In this document: one piece after another, positions 23,331-32,140 of the stretch
Position numbering within the stretch: the stretch's first letter is position 1
How the letters are laid out: each line of letters begins with the position of its first letter
Origin: an uncultured Denitrobacterium sp.
GTDB taxonomy: Bacteria > Actinomycetota > Coriobacteriia > Coriobacteriales > Eggerthellaceae
Direction: 5' to 3'
Assembly: GCA_905236045.1 (NCBI GenBank)
Contig: CAJOOG010000078.1
Coordinates: 1 to 36,098, forward strand
DNA length: 36,098 nt
Translations under genes and position numbers: made by a program
Notes under the pieces: model-generated
Databases searched by the model: none
The model's input: only the letters and a program-made list of their open reading frames with translations
Told to the model about the DNA's origin: nothing

Positions 23331-24482
23331 ATGGGCCGGCAAGATAACGTCGATTGGAAGAAGCTCGTCTCTGATGGAAGCAGGGACGTAGCCGAGCTGC
23401 AGGAGGAGTTGCGCATCCCCCCCGAGCAGCTCGAGGATTTGGCAAAGGTGCAGGGCACCTACCCCTTCTTCGCGAATCCCTATTACTTGTCGCTCATCGA
23501 CCCGGACGATCCCGCCGACCCGATACGCCGCATGAGCGTGCCCAACCTGGAAGAGCTCGATCATGTCGGCCTGGCCGACACCAGCGGCGAGGCCGCAAGC
23601 ACGGTGCTCCCGGGTCTTCAGCATAAATACGCCGAGACGGCGCTCCTTATCGCCACGAGCAATTGCGCGCTGTACTGTCGGCACTGCTTCCGCCGCAGGT
23701 TCGTCGGCAAGTCGCGCGACGAGGTAGTGCGCGACCTCGGTGCGGTTGCGGATTACATCGGGAAGCATCGGGAGATAACCAATGTGCTGGTGACGGGGGG
23801 CGATCCCTTCACGCTCGACAATTGCGAGATACGGCGTTACCTGGAGGCGCTTGCGCCCATCGAGCACCTCCGCGCCATCCGCTTCGGCACGCGCGTGCCC
23901 GTTGTCCTTCCCCAGCGCATCGCGCACGATGACGAGCTCGTGGAGATGCTGGCCGAGTTCAATGCCCGCAAGCAGATCCACGTGGTGACGCAGTTCAACC
24001 ACGCCGCGGAGATAACGCCTGAATCCCGGAGCGCGGTGAAGAGGCTGTTCCAAGCGGGCATTCCCGTTCGCAACCAGACGGTTTTGCTCGCGGGGGTCAA
24101 CGACGATGCGCAGACGCTGGCGAACCTGATGAACGGCCTCATCTCGGCGGGCGTGTTCCCCTACTACGTGTTCCAATGCCGTCCCGTCGCCGGTGTGGAA
24201 GCTCGCTTCCAGGTGCCGCTGCGTCGCGGGTTCGAAATCGTCGACGAGGCACGCGGCAACCTGAACGGCATGGGCAAGTCCTTCCGATTCGTGATGTCGC
24301 ACAACGCCGGCAAGATCGAGATTCTGGGTCCGGTCGAAGAACTGGTCTCGCAAGGCAATGGCGAAGAGGGCCGCATGCTCTTCCGCTTCCACCAAGCGCG
24401 CAACAGGCAGAACCTGGGGAAGCTGTTCGCCGTGCCCGCATCCGAGGGGAAGTGCTGGCTCGACCAGGACGACCTCCCCTAA
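23331..24482 (+). CDS. KamA-family radical SAM protein (lysine 2,3-aminomutase-like)
   Basis: A 383-residue cytoplasmic enzyme. The radical-SAM cluster motif is SNCALYCRHCFRRRF with C112, C116 and C119 (CxxxCxxC). TGGDPFTLDN is the SAM-binding GGE-like motif, and SHNAGKIEILGP contains K328, placed like the PLP lysine of lysine 2,3-aminomutases. The family uses a 4Fe-4S cluster, SAM and PLP to move an amino group. Members make beta-lysine for osmolytes, antibiotics or EF-P modification, and many have unknown substrates. The C-terminus is shorter than in clostridial KamA, so I do not assign a substrate. AAGGTG seven bases before 23331 supports this start. ATG 23223 with AGGA is also possible and would add 36 basic residues including a CNC motif. 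Confidence 0.87.
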   Translation: MGRQDNVDWKKLVSDGSRDVAELQEELRIPPEQLEDLAKVQGTYPFFANPYYLSLIDPDDPADPIRRMSVPNLEELDHVGLADTSGEAASTVLPGLQHKYAETALLIATSNCALYCRHCFRRRFVGKSRDEVVRDLGAVADYIGKHREITNVLVTGGDPFTLDNCEIRRYLEALAPIEHLRAIRFGTRVPVVLPQRIAHDDELVEMLAEFNARKQIHVVTQFNHAAEITPESRSAVKRLFQAGIPVRNQTVLLAGVNDDAQTLANLMNGLISAGVFPYYVFQCRPVAGVEARFQVPLRRGFEIVDEARGNLNGMGKSFRFVMSHNAGKIEILGPVEELVSQGNGEEGRMLFRFHQARNRQNLGKLFAVPASEGKCWLDQDDLP

Positions 24483-24911
24483 GCGGCAGCCGTCCTTGCT
24501 CTCTGACGCGGGCGGCCCGGCCACCCACCTTGGGCTCGCGCCGCGTCCGCGTATGCCACGCGGTAGGCCCGCCGCCTCGCTCCAAGGTGCCCTCCGAGCT
24601 CGGTTAGGACCCCCTTGAAGGGGTCGTATCTGTTCGCAAGGGCGCGAAATCGGCCGGACGGGGCGGGATTTCGCCAGCTCGCTCGGCCGCAATGCCCATT
24701 TCGGCTTCGAAACAGGTATCCCCTTGGCTCTCGTTTCCCCAGATAATCCAAATAGCATTCCTCGCCTGAGGTCGATCGGAGGGTATACTTCCCAGACGAA
24801 TCGAGGGCGTTGGCGACTAAAGGTGCGGACGCGCGGAAGCACGGTGGCGCGGTATCCGACGGGTCGCATCGGTCGGCAGTCGCGGCGCCGTGAAGATATG
24901 GAGGCGGATTC
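24483..24911. other. Intergenic region with hairpins between KamA-family and LuxR genes
   Basis: There is no gene. GACCCC (24608-24613) pairs with GGGGTC (24620-24625), and GCGAAATC (24644-24651) pairs exactly with 24667-24674. These are the likely transcription end of the KamA-family gene. TATACT at 24784-24789 is a plausible -10 box for the LuxR gene, but no convincing -35 stands at the right distance. Confidence 0.4.
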
Positions 24912-27050
24912 ATGGGGGCTCAAGCGGAAGCGGATAGGTACACGGTCGACGAAATCGCCGTGATTCTCGATTATCTGGGCGGCGTCTTCGACGAGGTCCG
25001 ACTCGTCGACCCGGTTGCCTGCAAGGAACTCATCATCGACCGGAGTGGCCGTATCGTCTACGGGCAGGACTGCTATAGCAAGTGGTTCGACTGCGACCGT
25101 TGCGATAACTGCATCAGCGAGCAGGCGCTCATCTCGGGGGAGAAGCGGGAAAAATTCGAGATTCTGGGCGACACCCTCTACTGGGTGGCCGCGAAGCCCA
25201 TCTCCATTTGCCAGAACGACAAAGAGACGCCCTGCGTGCTCGAGAGCCTGATTTCCTCGAGTGTGCCGGATTACGCGCGCAGGCTCGCCGTCAACCCCGC
25301 GGTCGACAAGGCGCTCCTCGAGAGCAGGGGCTTCTACATCGACTGGACCACGAAGATGTACAATCGGCGCTATTTCGACGAAAGCGTCTACCTGGGGTAC
25401 CTCAACTTGCGGTCGAACCTGGACCTCGGCATGATCGTCATCAAGGTCAGCGACAAGCAGGATCTGGCGGAGGCGTTCGGCGGCGACGACCGCGAGTCCG
25501 TCTTCAAGCAGCTCGCAATCCTCATAGAAAGGCACGTCGAATCCCGGGATATCATCATCCGGATGGCCGACGACTGCTTTCTCGTCATCATGCCGGAGGC
25601 GAGCCGCGAGTCCATGGCCAAGGCCGTCTCCGGCATCGAGGCGGAAGCCGGCGAACTGCTAAGGGAAAAGCAGCGGGAGGGCACCCTGCTTTTAAGCGTC
25701 GGCGTCTCGTGGGCTTCGCCGTTCGAGCGCACCGACCGCCATGCGAGGGCGCTCTTCCGGGAGGCCGAGGAGAATGCCTATCTCGATAGGCGCGGGGTCC
25801 GCAAGGAATGGGACGAACTCGACGATTCGTGGAAGTTCTCGGTGGAGGACGCCATGGAGGCGGCAGATGCGACGGATACCCTGCGCGATGCCGTGGCAGA
25901 GGAAATCGACGAAAAGGCTGTGCAGCCGATGGCGACGGCGACCGATTTGGCCGACTTGCTCGACGAGAGCCCCGACACCGCAAGCGATCCGCTCGTCATA
26001 TGGTTGCGCGAGTTCGCCAAGAAAGACCGGAGCCGCCCGCCGGAGCGGTTCCGCTTCCCGATGCCCGTCATGGGGACGTCTTACGAACCCGGAAGCGTGC
26101 AGGCCGCCATCGAGAAGATCGACGACGCGACCGTGGTGTCGCTTGCCAAAGTGGAGCTCGGCTATCTCCGCGGCGAATTCGATGCCTCCGTCCGGGAGAG
26201 CGAATCCCTCATGGAGAGCCCAAACGACCTTTCCGTGCGCGTTGCGGCCGGGCTGCTGAATTCGATGGCGAATATGGCCTCGGGACACCCCTCCTTTGCT
26301 CGGAAGGCGAAGAAGAGGACCGAAGACCTCTGCGAGGCGGGCATCCGCAATTCCGCCAGCCCGAGGACGCGAGCGGCTTGCGCTATCGTGGACAGCGCCA
26401 TCGTCACGCTGTTCGCCGAGCAGCGCTCGTCCTACGCTCCTCTTTCCGAGGCGATAAAACAACTGCCGGAGGGCCAGCGCCTTTATGCCGGCTACCTCAT
26501 TGCGTTGCAGGCATTCAACCTGGGCGAATACGGAAATTCCCTGGGTGTCGTCAACAGCGCCCTTACCTTCTCCAGCGAGATGTACCCCATCCCGCTGGCC
26601 TACCTGCACACCATCGCAGCCTGCGATTACATGGCGCTGAGGGAGCCGTCGGCGGCGATGGGCGAATTCGAAGCGGCCCGCAGGCTGATAGACGACGATG
26701 GCGTGGTGTCGCCTTTCGTGGAACATTACGTGCAGCTTCAGGGTTTGCTCGACGCCTCGCTGAAAAAGACCGAGCCCGAACTTTACCGTTCGATTTCCAA
26801 AGCGGCCGAGAAGTACCGGATGGGATGGATATCGGTGGTGGATCCCGCCGAGGCGGAGGCCATGGGGCTCTCCCCGCTGACGGCGTCCGAGATGACCATA
26901 GGCACGCTGGCGGCAAGGGGCTGGACGAATCGCGAGATAGGCGCGCACATCAATTTGTCGGAGAACACGGTGAAGCACCGTCTGAGCTCGGTGTTCCAGA
27001 AGCTGGGTGCCAACCGCCGCTCGGAGCTGTCCCAACACTGGCTCGGCTAG
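24912..27050 (+). CDS. LuxR-type regulator with Cys-rich sensor and degenerate GGDEF domain
   Basis: A 712-residue protein, probably cytoplasmic. Residues 1-120 form a PAS-like sensor with a cysteine cluster: C54 in QDCYSKW, C61, C64 and C67 in CDRCDNC, and further C37, C100 and C108. Residues about 145-290 look like a GGDEF domain (FYIDWTTKMYNRRYFDE), but the active-site loop reads R217-MADDCF in place of RxGGDEF, so it should not make c-di-GMP. Residues 370-640 are helical, TPR-like. The last 60 residues are a LuxR DNA-binding domain (LTASEMTIGTLAARGWTNRE, NLSENTVKHRL). It may sense redox state or a metal through the cysteines and act as a transcription factor. GGAGG seven bases before the ATG fixes the start. 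Its targets are not visible, although surface genes lie on both sides. Confidence 0.87.
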   Translation: MGAQAEADRYTVDEIAVILDYLGGVFDEVRLVDPVACKELIIDRSGRIVYGQDCYSKWFDCDRCDNCISEQALISGEKREKFEILGDTLYWVAAKPISICQNDKETPCVLESLISSSVPDYARRLAVNPAVDKALLESRGFYIDWTTKMYNRRYFDESVYLGYLNLRSNLDLGMIVIKVSDKQDLAEAFGGDDRESVFKQLAILIERHVESRDIIIRMADDCFLVIMPEASRESMAKAVSGIEAEAGELLREKQREGTLLLSVGVSWASPFERTDRHARALFREAEENAYLDRRGVRKEWDELDDSWKFSVEDAMEAADATDTLRDAVAEEIDEKAVQPMATATDLADLLDESPDTASDPLVIWLREFAKKDRSRPPERFRFPMPVMGTSYEPGSVQAAIEKIDDATVVSLAKVELGYLRGEFDASVRESESLMESPNDLSVRVAAGLLNSMANMASGHPSFARKAKKRTEDLCEAGIRNSASPRTRAACAIVDSAIVTLFAEQRSSYAPLSEAIKQLPEGQRLYAGYLIALQAFNLGEYGNSLGVVNSALTFSSEMYPIPLAYLHTIAACDYMALREPSAAMGEFEAARRLIDDDGVVSPFVEHYVQLQGLLDASLKKTEPELYRSISKAAEKYRMGWISVVDPAEAEAMGLSPLTASEMTIGTLAARGWTNREIGAHINLSENTVKHRLSSVFQKLGANRRSELSQHWLG

Positions 27051-27109
27051 GGCGACGGCGAGAGCGCATGCGACGACGCGTGGCGGCCGCCCATCACGCG
27101 CCGTCGCCC
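27050..27109 (+). terminator. Perfect 11-bp stem-loop after the LuxR gene
   Basis: GGGCGACGGCG (27050-27060) starts at the last base of the stop codon and pairs exactly with 27099-27109. An inner GGCGG/CCGCC arm stiffens it. No T-run follows. It is the likely terminator of the regulator gene. Confidence 0.55.
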
Positions 27110-27153
27110 CTGCTCGCCAGCTAAACCTTGCGAATCTGTAGGTTATGCAGGAG

Positions 27154-27170
27154 CCATGAAACTCTCATGG
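27154..27170. promoter_or_regulatory. Small perfect palindrome upstream of the carbohydrate-binding gene
   Basis: CCATGA (27154-27159), AACTC, TCATGG (27165-27170), flanked by TGTAG and CTACA, lies about 100 bases before the start at 27268. It may be an operator. TTGCGA near 27183 followed by a TAGTAAATAAA stretch is a possible promoter, weak at the -10. Confidence 0.35.
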
Positions 27171-27267
27171 TTCTACATGCGTTTGCGACCGCCCACGCTC
27201 CTTACGTTAGTAAATAAAAGGGACCGGTTTCCGTGACATGCTGTACCGACTGGGAGAGGAGAGGTTT

Positions 27268-30200
27268 ATGGAGAGGCCGCGCACTTTGTCGCCATCGCTT
27301 TTGCAGGCTTGTTTGAAGGCTGCGCTTGCCATTGTCGTTGCGGTGGGGTTTACCCCCGCGTTCCAGCCGATTCAGGCGCAAGCATTGGAAGCGCAGAGCA
27401 GCGTCGAGGTCGGCTACGACGCCGAACTCGTCTTCGCTGACAACGGCATTACCGAAACGACTGCGGGGCCGGGCTATAGCATCAGCGGCACGACGCTCAC
27501 CATCAGCGCGGCCGGCACCTACCACATATCGGGTACGTGCACCGCCGGCTCCATCGAGGTTGCGAAGAGCCTCTCCGGTGTCACGCTCGTGCTCGACAAT
27601 CTCACGCTCACGGCGAGCGGCACGGCGCCCATCGTGGTGAAGAAGAGCTCGAACGTGACCATCCACCTGCTCGACGGCACGACCTCCACGCTCACCGACA
27701 GCGAGGATCCCGATGACGAGACCTCTTCGGACACCACCGTGGCCGGTGCCTTCGAGGGCGCGGGCGTCAAGGTGAAGTCGGGCTCGTCGTGCACATTCTG
27801 CGGCAGCGGAACGCTCACCGTCGACGGCAGCGCCTGCAAGAACGGCATCAAGGGCGCAGCCGCTTCCACGATGATCTTCAAAGAGGGCACCTATAACGTA
27901 ACGGCTGCCAACAACGGCATTGCAGCCGACGGCAACGTCATCATCAACGGCGGCACCTTCGACATCGACGCGGGCAACGACGGCATCAAGTCGGTGCCCG
28001 ATTCCGACGGTACCACCTCGGACGGCAAGGTTACCATCACGGGCGGCACCTTCGACATCGACGCGAAAGGCGACGGCATCCAGGCCGACGCCGAGCTGAA
28101 CATCTCCGCGGGGACCTTCGACATCACGACGCTCGACGGCTCCACAAGTACGAGTTTCAATTCCGATTCGATGAGCTGCAAGGGCCTGAAGGCCTCCAGC
28201 GCGAGCGACGACGATACCGATTCCGCCGACGCCGATGCGGATGCCGGCAATCTCATCGAGATCACGGGCGGCACCTTCGCCCTGGACACCGCCGACGATG
28301 CTGTTCACTCCGATGCCTACATCGAAATCACCGGCGGTACCTTCAATATCGCCACCGGCGATGACGGCATGCACGCCGACACCTCGCTTATCCTGGGCAC
28401 CGAAAACGGGTTCGAGCGCGACCCCGACGTGGCCATAAGCAGCAGCTACGAGGGCCTCGAGGGAGGCACCGTGTACCTGTATTCGGGCCGCTATTCGGTG
28501 GTCGCCTCCGACGATGGCGTGAATGCGGCCGGCGGCTCGCAGAACGGTGACGACCCCGGCTCGGGCGGAGGGTTCAACCCGGGCGGCGGTGGCCCCGGCG
28601 CTAGCACGCCCGGTCAAGGCAACGGTGCCGGACAAGGCCAGCGCAATCCAGGTGGCAGCATGGGTCCCATGAGCGCTCAGGCAACTGCTTCCGCCTCCGA
28701 TTACAACATCTACGTCTACGGCGGCGACCTCTACGTCAATTGCAGCGGCGACGGCCTGGACAGCAACGGCGGGCTCTACCTTCGCGGCGGCCAGCAGGCC
28801 GTGTTCAGCCAAGCCAAGGGCGGCGACAATTCCGCCATCGATGCGGACGGCACCATCCTCATCGAAGGCGCCACGGTATTCACCAGCGGTACGACCGGTG
28901 TGGATGGCACCGCCGACAACAGCTGGTTCGGAGACGGTCAGAAGTGGGCTGCCTCGAAGAACGACTACAGCAACGACACCTGCATCAACGCGAAAGAGGG
29001 CGGCACGATCAAGCTCAGCTACAAGCTTCCCAAGATGGCGAACTACACGATGGCTTCGTGGCCGAGTTCGGACTCGATTACCTTGGCCCAGGCGACCAGC
29101 GTCACGTCCTGCAAGGGCGGGTCGTGGAGCCACAGCTGGGATACCGGTACCACTGTAAATGACGTAACGACCTACACTTGCTCGAACTGCGACGACATCG
29201 AGCGGCAGACCGTCGAATCCGAATGCACGCATTCCTACACCAGCGGCAGCACGGCGCAGTGGACGTGGGCAGACCTCTCCAGCGCCACGGTAACGCTCAC
29301 CTGCGACCAATGCGGCGAAACGCAGACCTACGATGCGACGGTGGCTTCCTCCGTCGAAGGCGATGCAACCACCTATACCGCCACTTATACCTACGGCGAG
29401 GACGTCGTGTTCACCAACACGAAGACGGTGAACACGTCTGCGGACCATACCCACACCTACACGACCGCGCCGACATGGGCATGGACAGGCTTCTCGGCCG
29501 CAAAGGCGACCTTCACGTGCTCCGACGATTCCTGCTCGGCCTTTGAAACCGTTCAAGCGACTATGAGCTACACGGCAGGCGAGGAGACGGGCACGGCAAC
29601 GGCGACCGCTGCGAGCCCATCGGCAACGAATGAGATGACCGATGAAGAGAAGGCCGAGCTGACTTTCACCGACTTGAAGACAGGCACCTACACCGCCACG
29701 TTCACCACCGACGGGCACGCGACGGTCACGACTTATCTGACCAACAGCTTCGATAAGGTACGCGAGGAGAATGCCACGACCGCCGTGGCCCGCGATAAGG
29801 ATTCGGGCAAGGTCGATATTTCCGGCAGCAGCAGTCAGGTCTGCTTCAACGCGACCGCGGACGACGGCTATACCATCACCAGAATCGAAGCAGCGCCCGC
29901 GGCCAACTACAAAAATCTTACGCAAGTGACAGAGGGCAGCGGCAATTGGAAGATGACGAAGGTCGGGGGCGACACGTCTATCACTATAACCACGGCTGCC
30001 ATCGACTACACGGTTACGGCCAATTCGGTTGCGAACGGCGCGCTGTACGCGAATGTCTCCACTGCCAACTACGGAGACACGGTGCACGTGACAGCCACGC
30101 CCGCGAGCGGCTACGAGCTTGCGTCGCTCACCTACACGCCCGAAGGAGGCACCGCGGTCGACATCACGTCCGCGAAGCAGTTCAGCATGCCGGCGGCCGA

Positions 30201-30780
30201 CGTCACGCTCGACGCGACCTTCACAGCCACCTCGTCCCACACCGACTCGCCCGTGGTCGCGAAGTCCATTTCGGGCGCCACCGTGTCGGCCATTGCGAAG
30301 AGGACCTACTCGGGCAAGGCCTTCACGCCTTCGCCCACCGTGAAGCACGGCACGACCACGCTCGTTAAGGGCACTGACTACACGCTGTCGTACGTCAACA
30401 ACATCAAGGCCGGCACCGCTACCGTCATCATCAAGGGCAAGGGCGCCTACACCGGCACCAAGAGGGTCACGTTCAAAATCGTCAAGGCCGCCAACTCGCT
30501 CAAGTTCAAGAAGACGGTCAAGACGCTTAGAGCGAGCGCCTTGAAGACGGCCAAGAAGGTCGTCAGGCCCCTCGTTGTGAAGCGGGCCAACGGCACCGTC
30601 ACCTACACGCGCGTCTCCGGCTCGAAGTACCTGAAGATCGCCAAGAAGACCGGCAAGGTAACGGTGGCGAAGGGCACGCCCAAGGGCATCTACAAGATCC
30701 GCGTGAAGGTGCGCGCCTTGGGCAACTCCTGCTACAAGGCCAAGACGAAGACCGTGCTCCTAAAGGTCAGGGTGAAGTAG
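27268..30780 (+). CDS. Large secreted carbohydrate-binding (Cthe_2159-like) repeat protein
   Basis: A 1170-residue exported protein with a signal peptide (about 1-40). Residues 45-600 are a right-handed beta-helix of the Cthe_2159 type (many GGTFDID/GIKS and ADDAVHSDAYIEITGG turns). Cthe_2159 itself binds polygalacturonic acid. A Gly/Pro/Gln-rich insert breaks it near 425-467. Residues about 610-760 contain CxxC modules (CSNC, CDQC) each after a W-x-W strand. A bacterial repeat of the Flg_new type follows near 912-990 (ANYGDTVHVTATPASGYELA), then an Ig-like repeat (RTYSGKAFTPSPTVKHG) and a final Lys-rich domain ending KVRVK. No sortase signal is visible. It likely binds glycans outside the cell. 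The start at 27268 has GGAGAGGAGAGG close upstream; ATG 27238 is less likely. Confidence 0.83.
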   Translation: MERPRTLSPSLLQACLKAALAIVVAVGFTPAFQPIQAQALEAQSSVEVGYDAELVFADNGITETTAGPGYSISGTTLTISAAGTYHISGTCTAGSIEVAKSLSGVTLVLDNLTLTASGTAPIVVKKSSNVTIHLLDGTTSTLTDSEDPDDETSSDTTVAGAFEGAGVKVKSGSSCTFCGSGTLTVDGSACKNGIKGAAASTMIFKEGTYNVTAANNGIAADGNVIINGGTFDIDAGNDGIKSVPDSDGTTSDGKVTITGGTFDIDAKGDGIQADAELNISAGTFDITTLDGSTSTSFNSDSMSCKGLKASSASDDDTDSADADADAGNLIEITGGTFALDTADDAVHSDAYIEITGGTFNIATGDDGMHADTSLILGTENGFERDPDVAISSSYEGLEGGTVYLYSGRYSVVASDDGVNAAGGSQNGDDPGSGGGFNPGGGGPGASTPGQGNGAGQGQRNPGGSMGPMSAQATASASDYNIYVYGGDLYVNCSGDGLDSNGGLYLRGGQQAVFSQAKGGDNSAIDADGTILIEGATVFTSGTTGVDGTADNSWFGDGQKWAASKNDYSNDTCINAKEGGTIKLSYKLPKMANYTMASWPSSDSITLAQATSVTSCKGGSWSHSWDTGTTVNDVTTYTCSNCDDIERQTVESECTHSYTSGSTAQWTWADLSSATVTLTCDQCGETQTYDATVASSVEGDATTYTATYTYGEDVVFTNTKTVNTSADHTHTYTTAPTWAWTGFSAAKATFTCSDDSCSAFETVQATMSYTAGEETGTATATAASPSATNEMTDEEKAELTFTDLKTGTYTATFTTDGHATVTTYLTNSFDKVREENATTAVARDKDSGKVDISGSSSQVCFNATADDGYTITRIEAAPAANYKNLTQVTEGSGNWKMTKVGGDTSITITTAAIDYTVTANSVANGALYANVSTANYGDTVHVTATPASGYELASLTYTPEGGTAVDITSAKQFSMPAADVTLDATFTATSSHTDSPVVAKSISGATVSAIAKRTYSGKAFTPSPTVKHGTTTLVKGTDYTLSYVNNIKAGTATVIIKGKGAYTGTKRVTFKIVKAANSLKFKKTVKTLRASALKTAKKVVRPLVVKRANGTVTYTRVSGSKYLKIAKKTGKVTVAKGTPKGIYKIRVKVRALGNSCYKAKTKTVLLKVRVK
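30640..30780 (+). repeat. 3' segment related to the end of the LRR gene (inverted pair, left arm)
   Basis: The last about 140 bases of the carbohydrate-binding gene resemble, in inverted orientation, 31997-32140 at the end of the LRR gene. Shared blocks include AGACCGGCAAGGTAACGG and the codons for KGTPKG and YKAKTKT. The pair faces inwards around the lipoprotein gene. Confidence 0.6.
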
Positions 30781-30858
30781 GCGGCTTGTGGGTCGCGTGC
30801 GGACGGCGGTCGGTCAGATCGACTGGTCCGCATAGGCCAACCTGGGTCGCATAGGCTA

Positions 30859-30890
30859 TCGAGGGGCGTCGGCTCTGCCGGCGCCCTCGA
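30859..30890. terminator. Strong stem-loop after the carbohydrate-binding gene
   Basis: TCGAGGGGCGTCGGC pairs with GCCGGCGCCCTCGA with one bulge around a short loop (30859-30890). No T-run. It lies 80 bases past the stop and is the probable terminator. Confidence 0.45.
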
Positions 30891-30935
30891 AGCTATTGGA
30901 CCGACCTATTCAGCCGCCTACATGAGCGTCCCCCG

Positions 30936-30963
30936 TTCAGCTCGCCTATTCTCATGCGATAAT
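30936..30963 (+). promoter_or_regulatory. Possible promoter of the two-domain lipoprotein
   Basis: A -10 box GATAAT (30958-30963) with TTCAGC (30936-30941) and a 16-base spacer stands 67 bases before the ATG at 31031. The -35 is poor. Confidence 0.4.
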
Positions 30964-31030
30964 CCCCCCACAACGGTTGCACGTAAAGGGGGCAGCCGGA
31001 CCAAGAGAGGAAAGGGGGACGGAAGGGATC

Positions 31031-31882
31031 ATGGAAGAGAGGAAAGGAAGCAAGTCGGCGGGCGGGCTCTGGAAGCTGCTGCTGCTGTGCGCATGCGCGG
31101 TTGCGATGTGCCTGGTGTTGTCAGCTTGCGGCGGAGGCGAGGCGAATTCGGTTGAAAGCTCGTCTTCGCAGCCGGTTAACCCCGCCGAGAAATTCATCGG
31201 CGATTGGCAGGTTGCGGCGGCCCAGTCCCAGGGCATCACGATGGTCGGCGACTTCAGCCAGCTGATTGGCGGGTCGTCCAACATGCAAATCACCATCAAC
31301 GCCGACAATACCGGCTCGATGTCGTATAACGACGAGTCTTTCAACCTGACGTGGGAACAAAATGGGGACAACGCCATCAAGATTACCCCGGAAACCACGA
31401 CCCAGGAAATCCAGCAGGTGGATTTGACTTATAACGCCGAATACGAAGCCCTGGAGATGAACCTCGAGGATGCCGGCACCGCGGGCACGATACTCTTCAG
31501 CCGTAGCGGCGCCATAGAGGGCCTGAAAGCCATTTCGACGGCCAACGCCACCGATATCACGTCGGAGGCGGATCTTGTGGGTACCTGGAAATTGTCGAGC
31601 GTGAACATGATGGGCGTGTCGATGTATGGCGACGCCGATACTCTCGCCGAGGCGATGGCCCCATCGAGTGAATCGATTGACACCACGCTTGCGATCGAAG
31701 AGGGCGGCACGGCATCCCTCATGGGGACGAGCGCGACGTGGGAGGCCGGCTCGGATGGCGCGGCCATCTCGATTTCGGGGGTTGCGATTCCCGTGCAGAA
31801 GCTCGATGACCGTTTGGTGATGGACATGGGCGGGCTGTTCGGCTTGTACGGTGTCGATATAGTAATGGTCTTCTCGAAGTAG
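31031..31882 (+). CDS. Lipoprotein with two lipocalin-like domains
   Basis: A 283-residue lipoprotein: positive N-terminus, hydrophobic core, lipobox LSAC with C33, then a Ser/Gly linker. Two copies of a small beta-barrel-like unit follow, starting GDWQVAAAQSQG (about 60-165) and GTWKLSSVNMMG (about 175-280). Each has a T-I-x-x-G/N-G-T/S strand and a C-terminal LxFSR/MVFSK strand. The pattern resembles lipocalin-like or DUF4923-type domains, which bind small hydrophobic molecules; the ligand is unknown. GGAAGGGATC before 31031 supports this start over 30977. It lies between two large surface genes and ends at a good terminator. Confidence 0.75.
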   Translation: MEERKGSKSAGGLWKLLLLCACAVAMCLVLSACGGGEANSVESSSSQPVNPAEKFIGDWQVAAAQSQGITMVGDFSQLIGGSSNMQITINADNTGSMSYNDESFNLTWEQNGDNAIKITPETTTQEIQQVDLTYNAEYEALEMNLEDAGTAGTILFSRSGAIEGLKAISTANATDITSEADLVGTWKLSSVNMMGVSMYGDADTLAEAMAPSSESIDTTLAIEEGGTASLMGTSATWEAGSDGAAISISGVAIPVQKLDDRLVMDMGGLFGLYGVDIVMVFSK

Positions 31883-31904
31883 CCCGCAGAGAAACTAAGG
31901 CTCC

Positions 31905-31940
31905 AAGACGCGCAGCGGCCTTGCGGTCGTTGCGCGTCTT
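31905..31940. terminator. Terminator between convergent lipoprotein and LRR genes
   Basis: A perfect 10-bp stem AAGACGCGCA (31905-31914) with 31931-31940, 22 bases past the lipoprotein stop, followed by CTTCGG. It can serve both convergent transcripts. Confidence 0.6.
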
Positions 31941-31996
31941 CTTCGGTGCGGGGCCGCGGGCGATTGTCCCGGCTGCGGTTGGTCGGGGCGAGGGGC

Positions 31997-32140
31997 CTAC
32001 TTCACCCTTAGAGTCACCGTCAGGGTCTTCGTCTTGGCTTTGTAGTTGGACGTGCCGGCCGCCGTCACCTTCACCTTTATCTTATAGGTGCCCTTAGGCG
32101 TGCCCTTCTTGGCCGTTACCTTGCCGGTCTTGGTGTTGAG
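31997..32140 (-). repeat. 3' segment related to the end of the carbohydrate-binding gene (inverted pair, right arm)
   Basis: The partner of 30640-30780, on the opposite strand. The encoded ends match closely: KTGKVTAKKGTPKGTYKIKV here and KTGKVTVAKGTPKGIYKIRV there, both ending with a basic RVK. Confidence 0.6.

Noticed and set aside
27202-30348. A 1048-residue open frame on the minus strand opposite the carbohydrate-binding gene
   Set aside because: It is a by-product of GC-rich third positions in the real gene. It has no signal peptide or recognisable domain, an Arg/Gly/Val-rich composition and no ribosome site.
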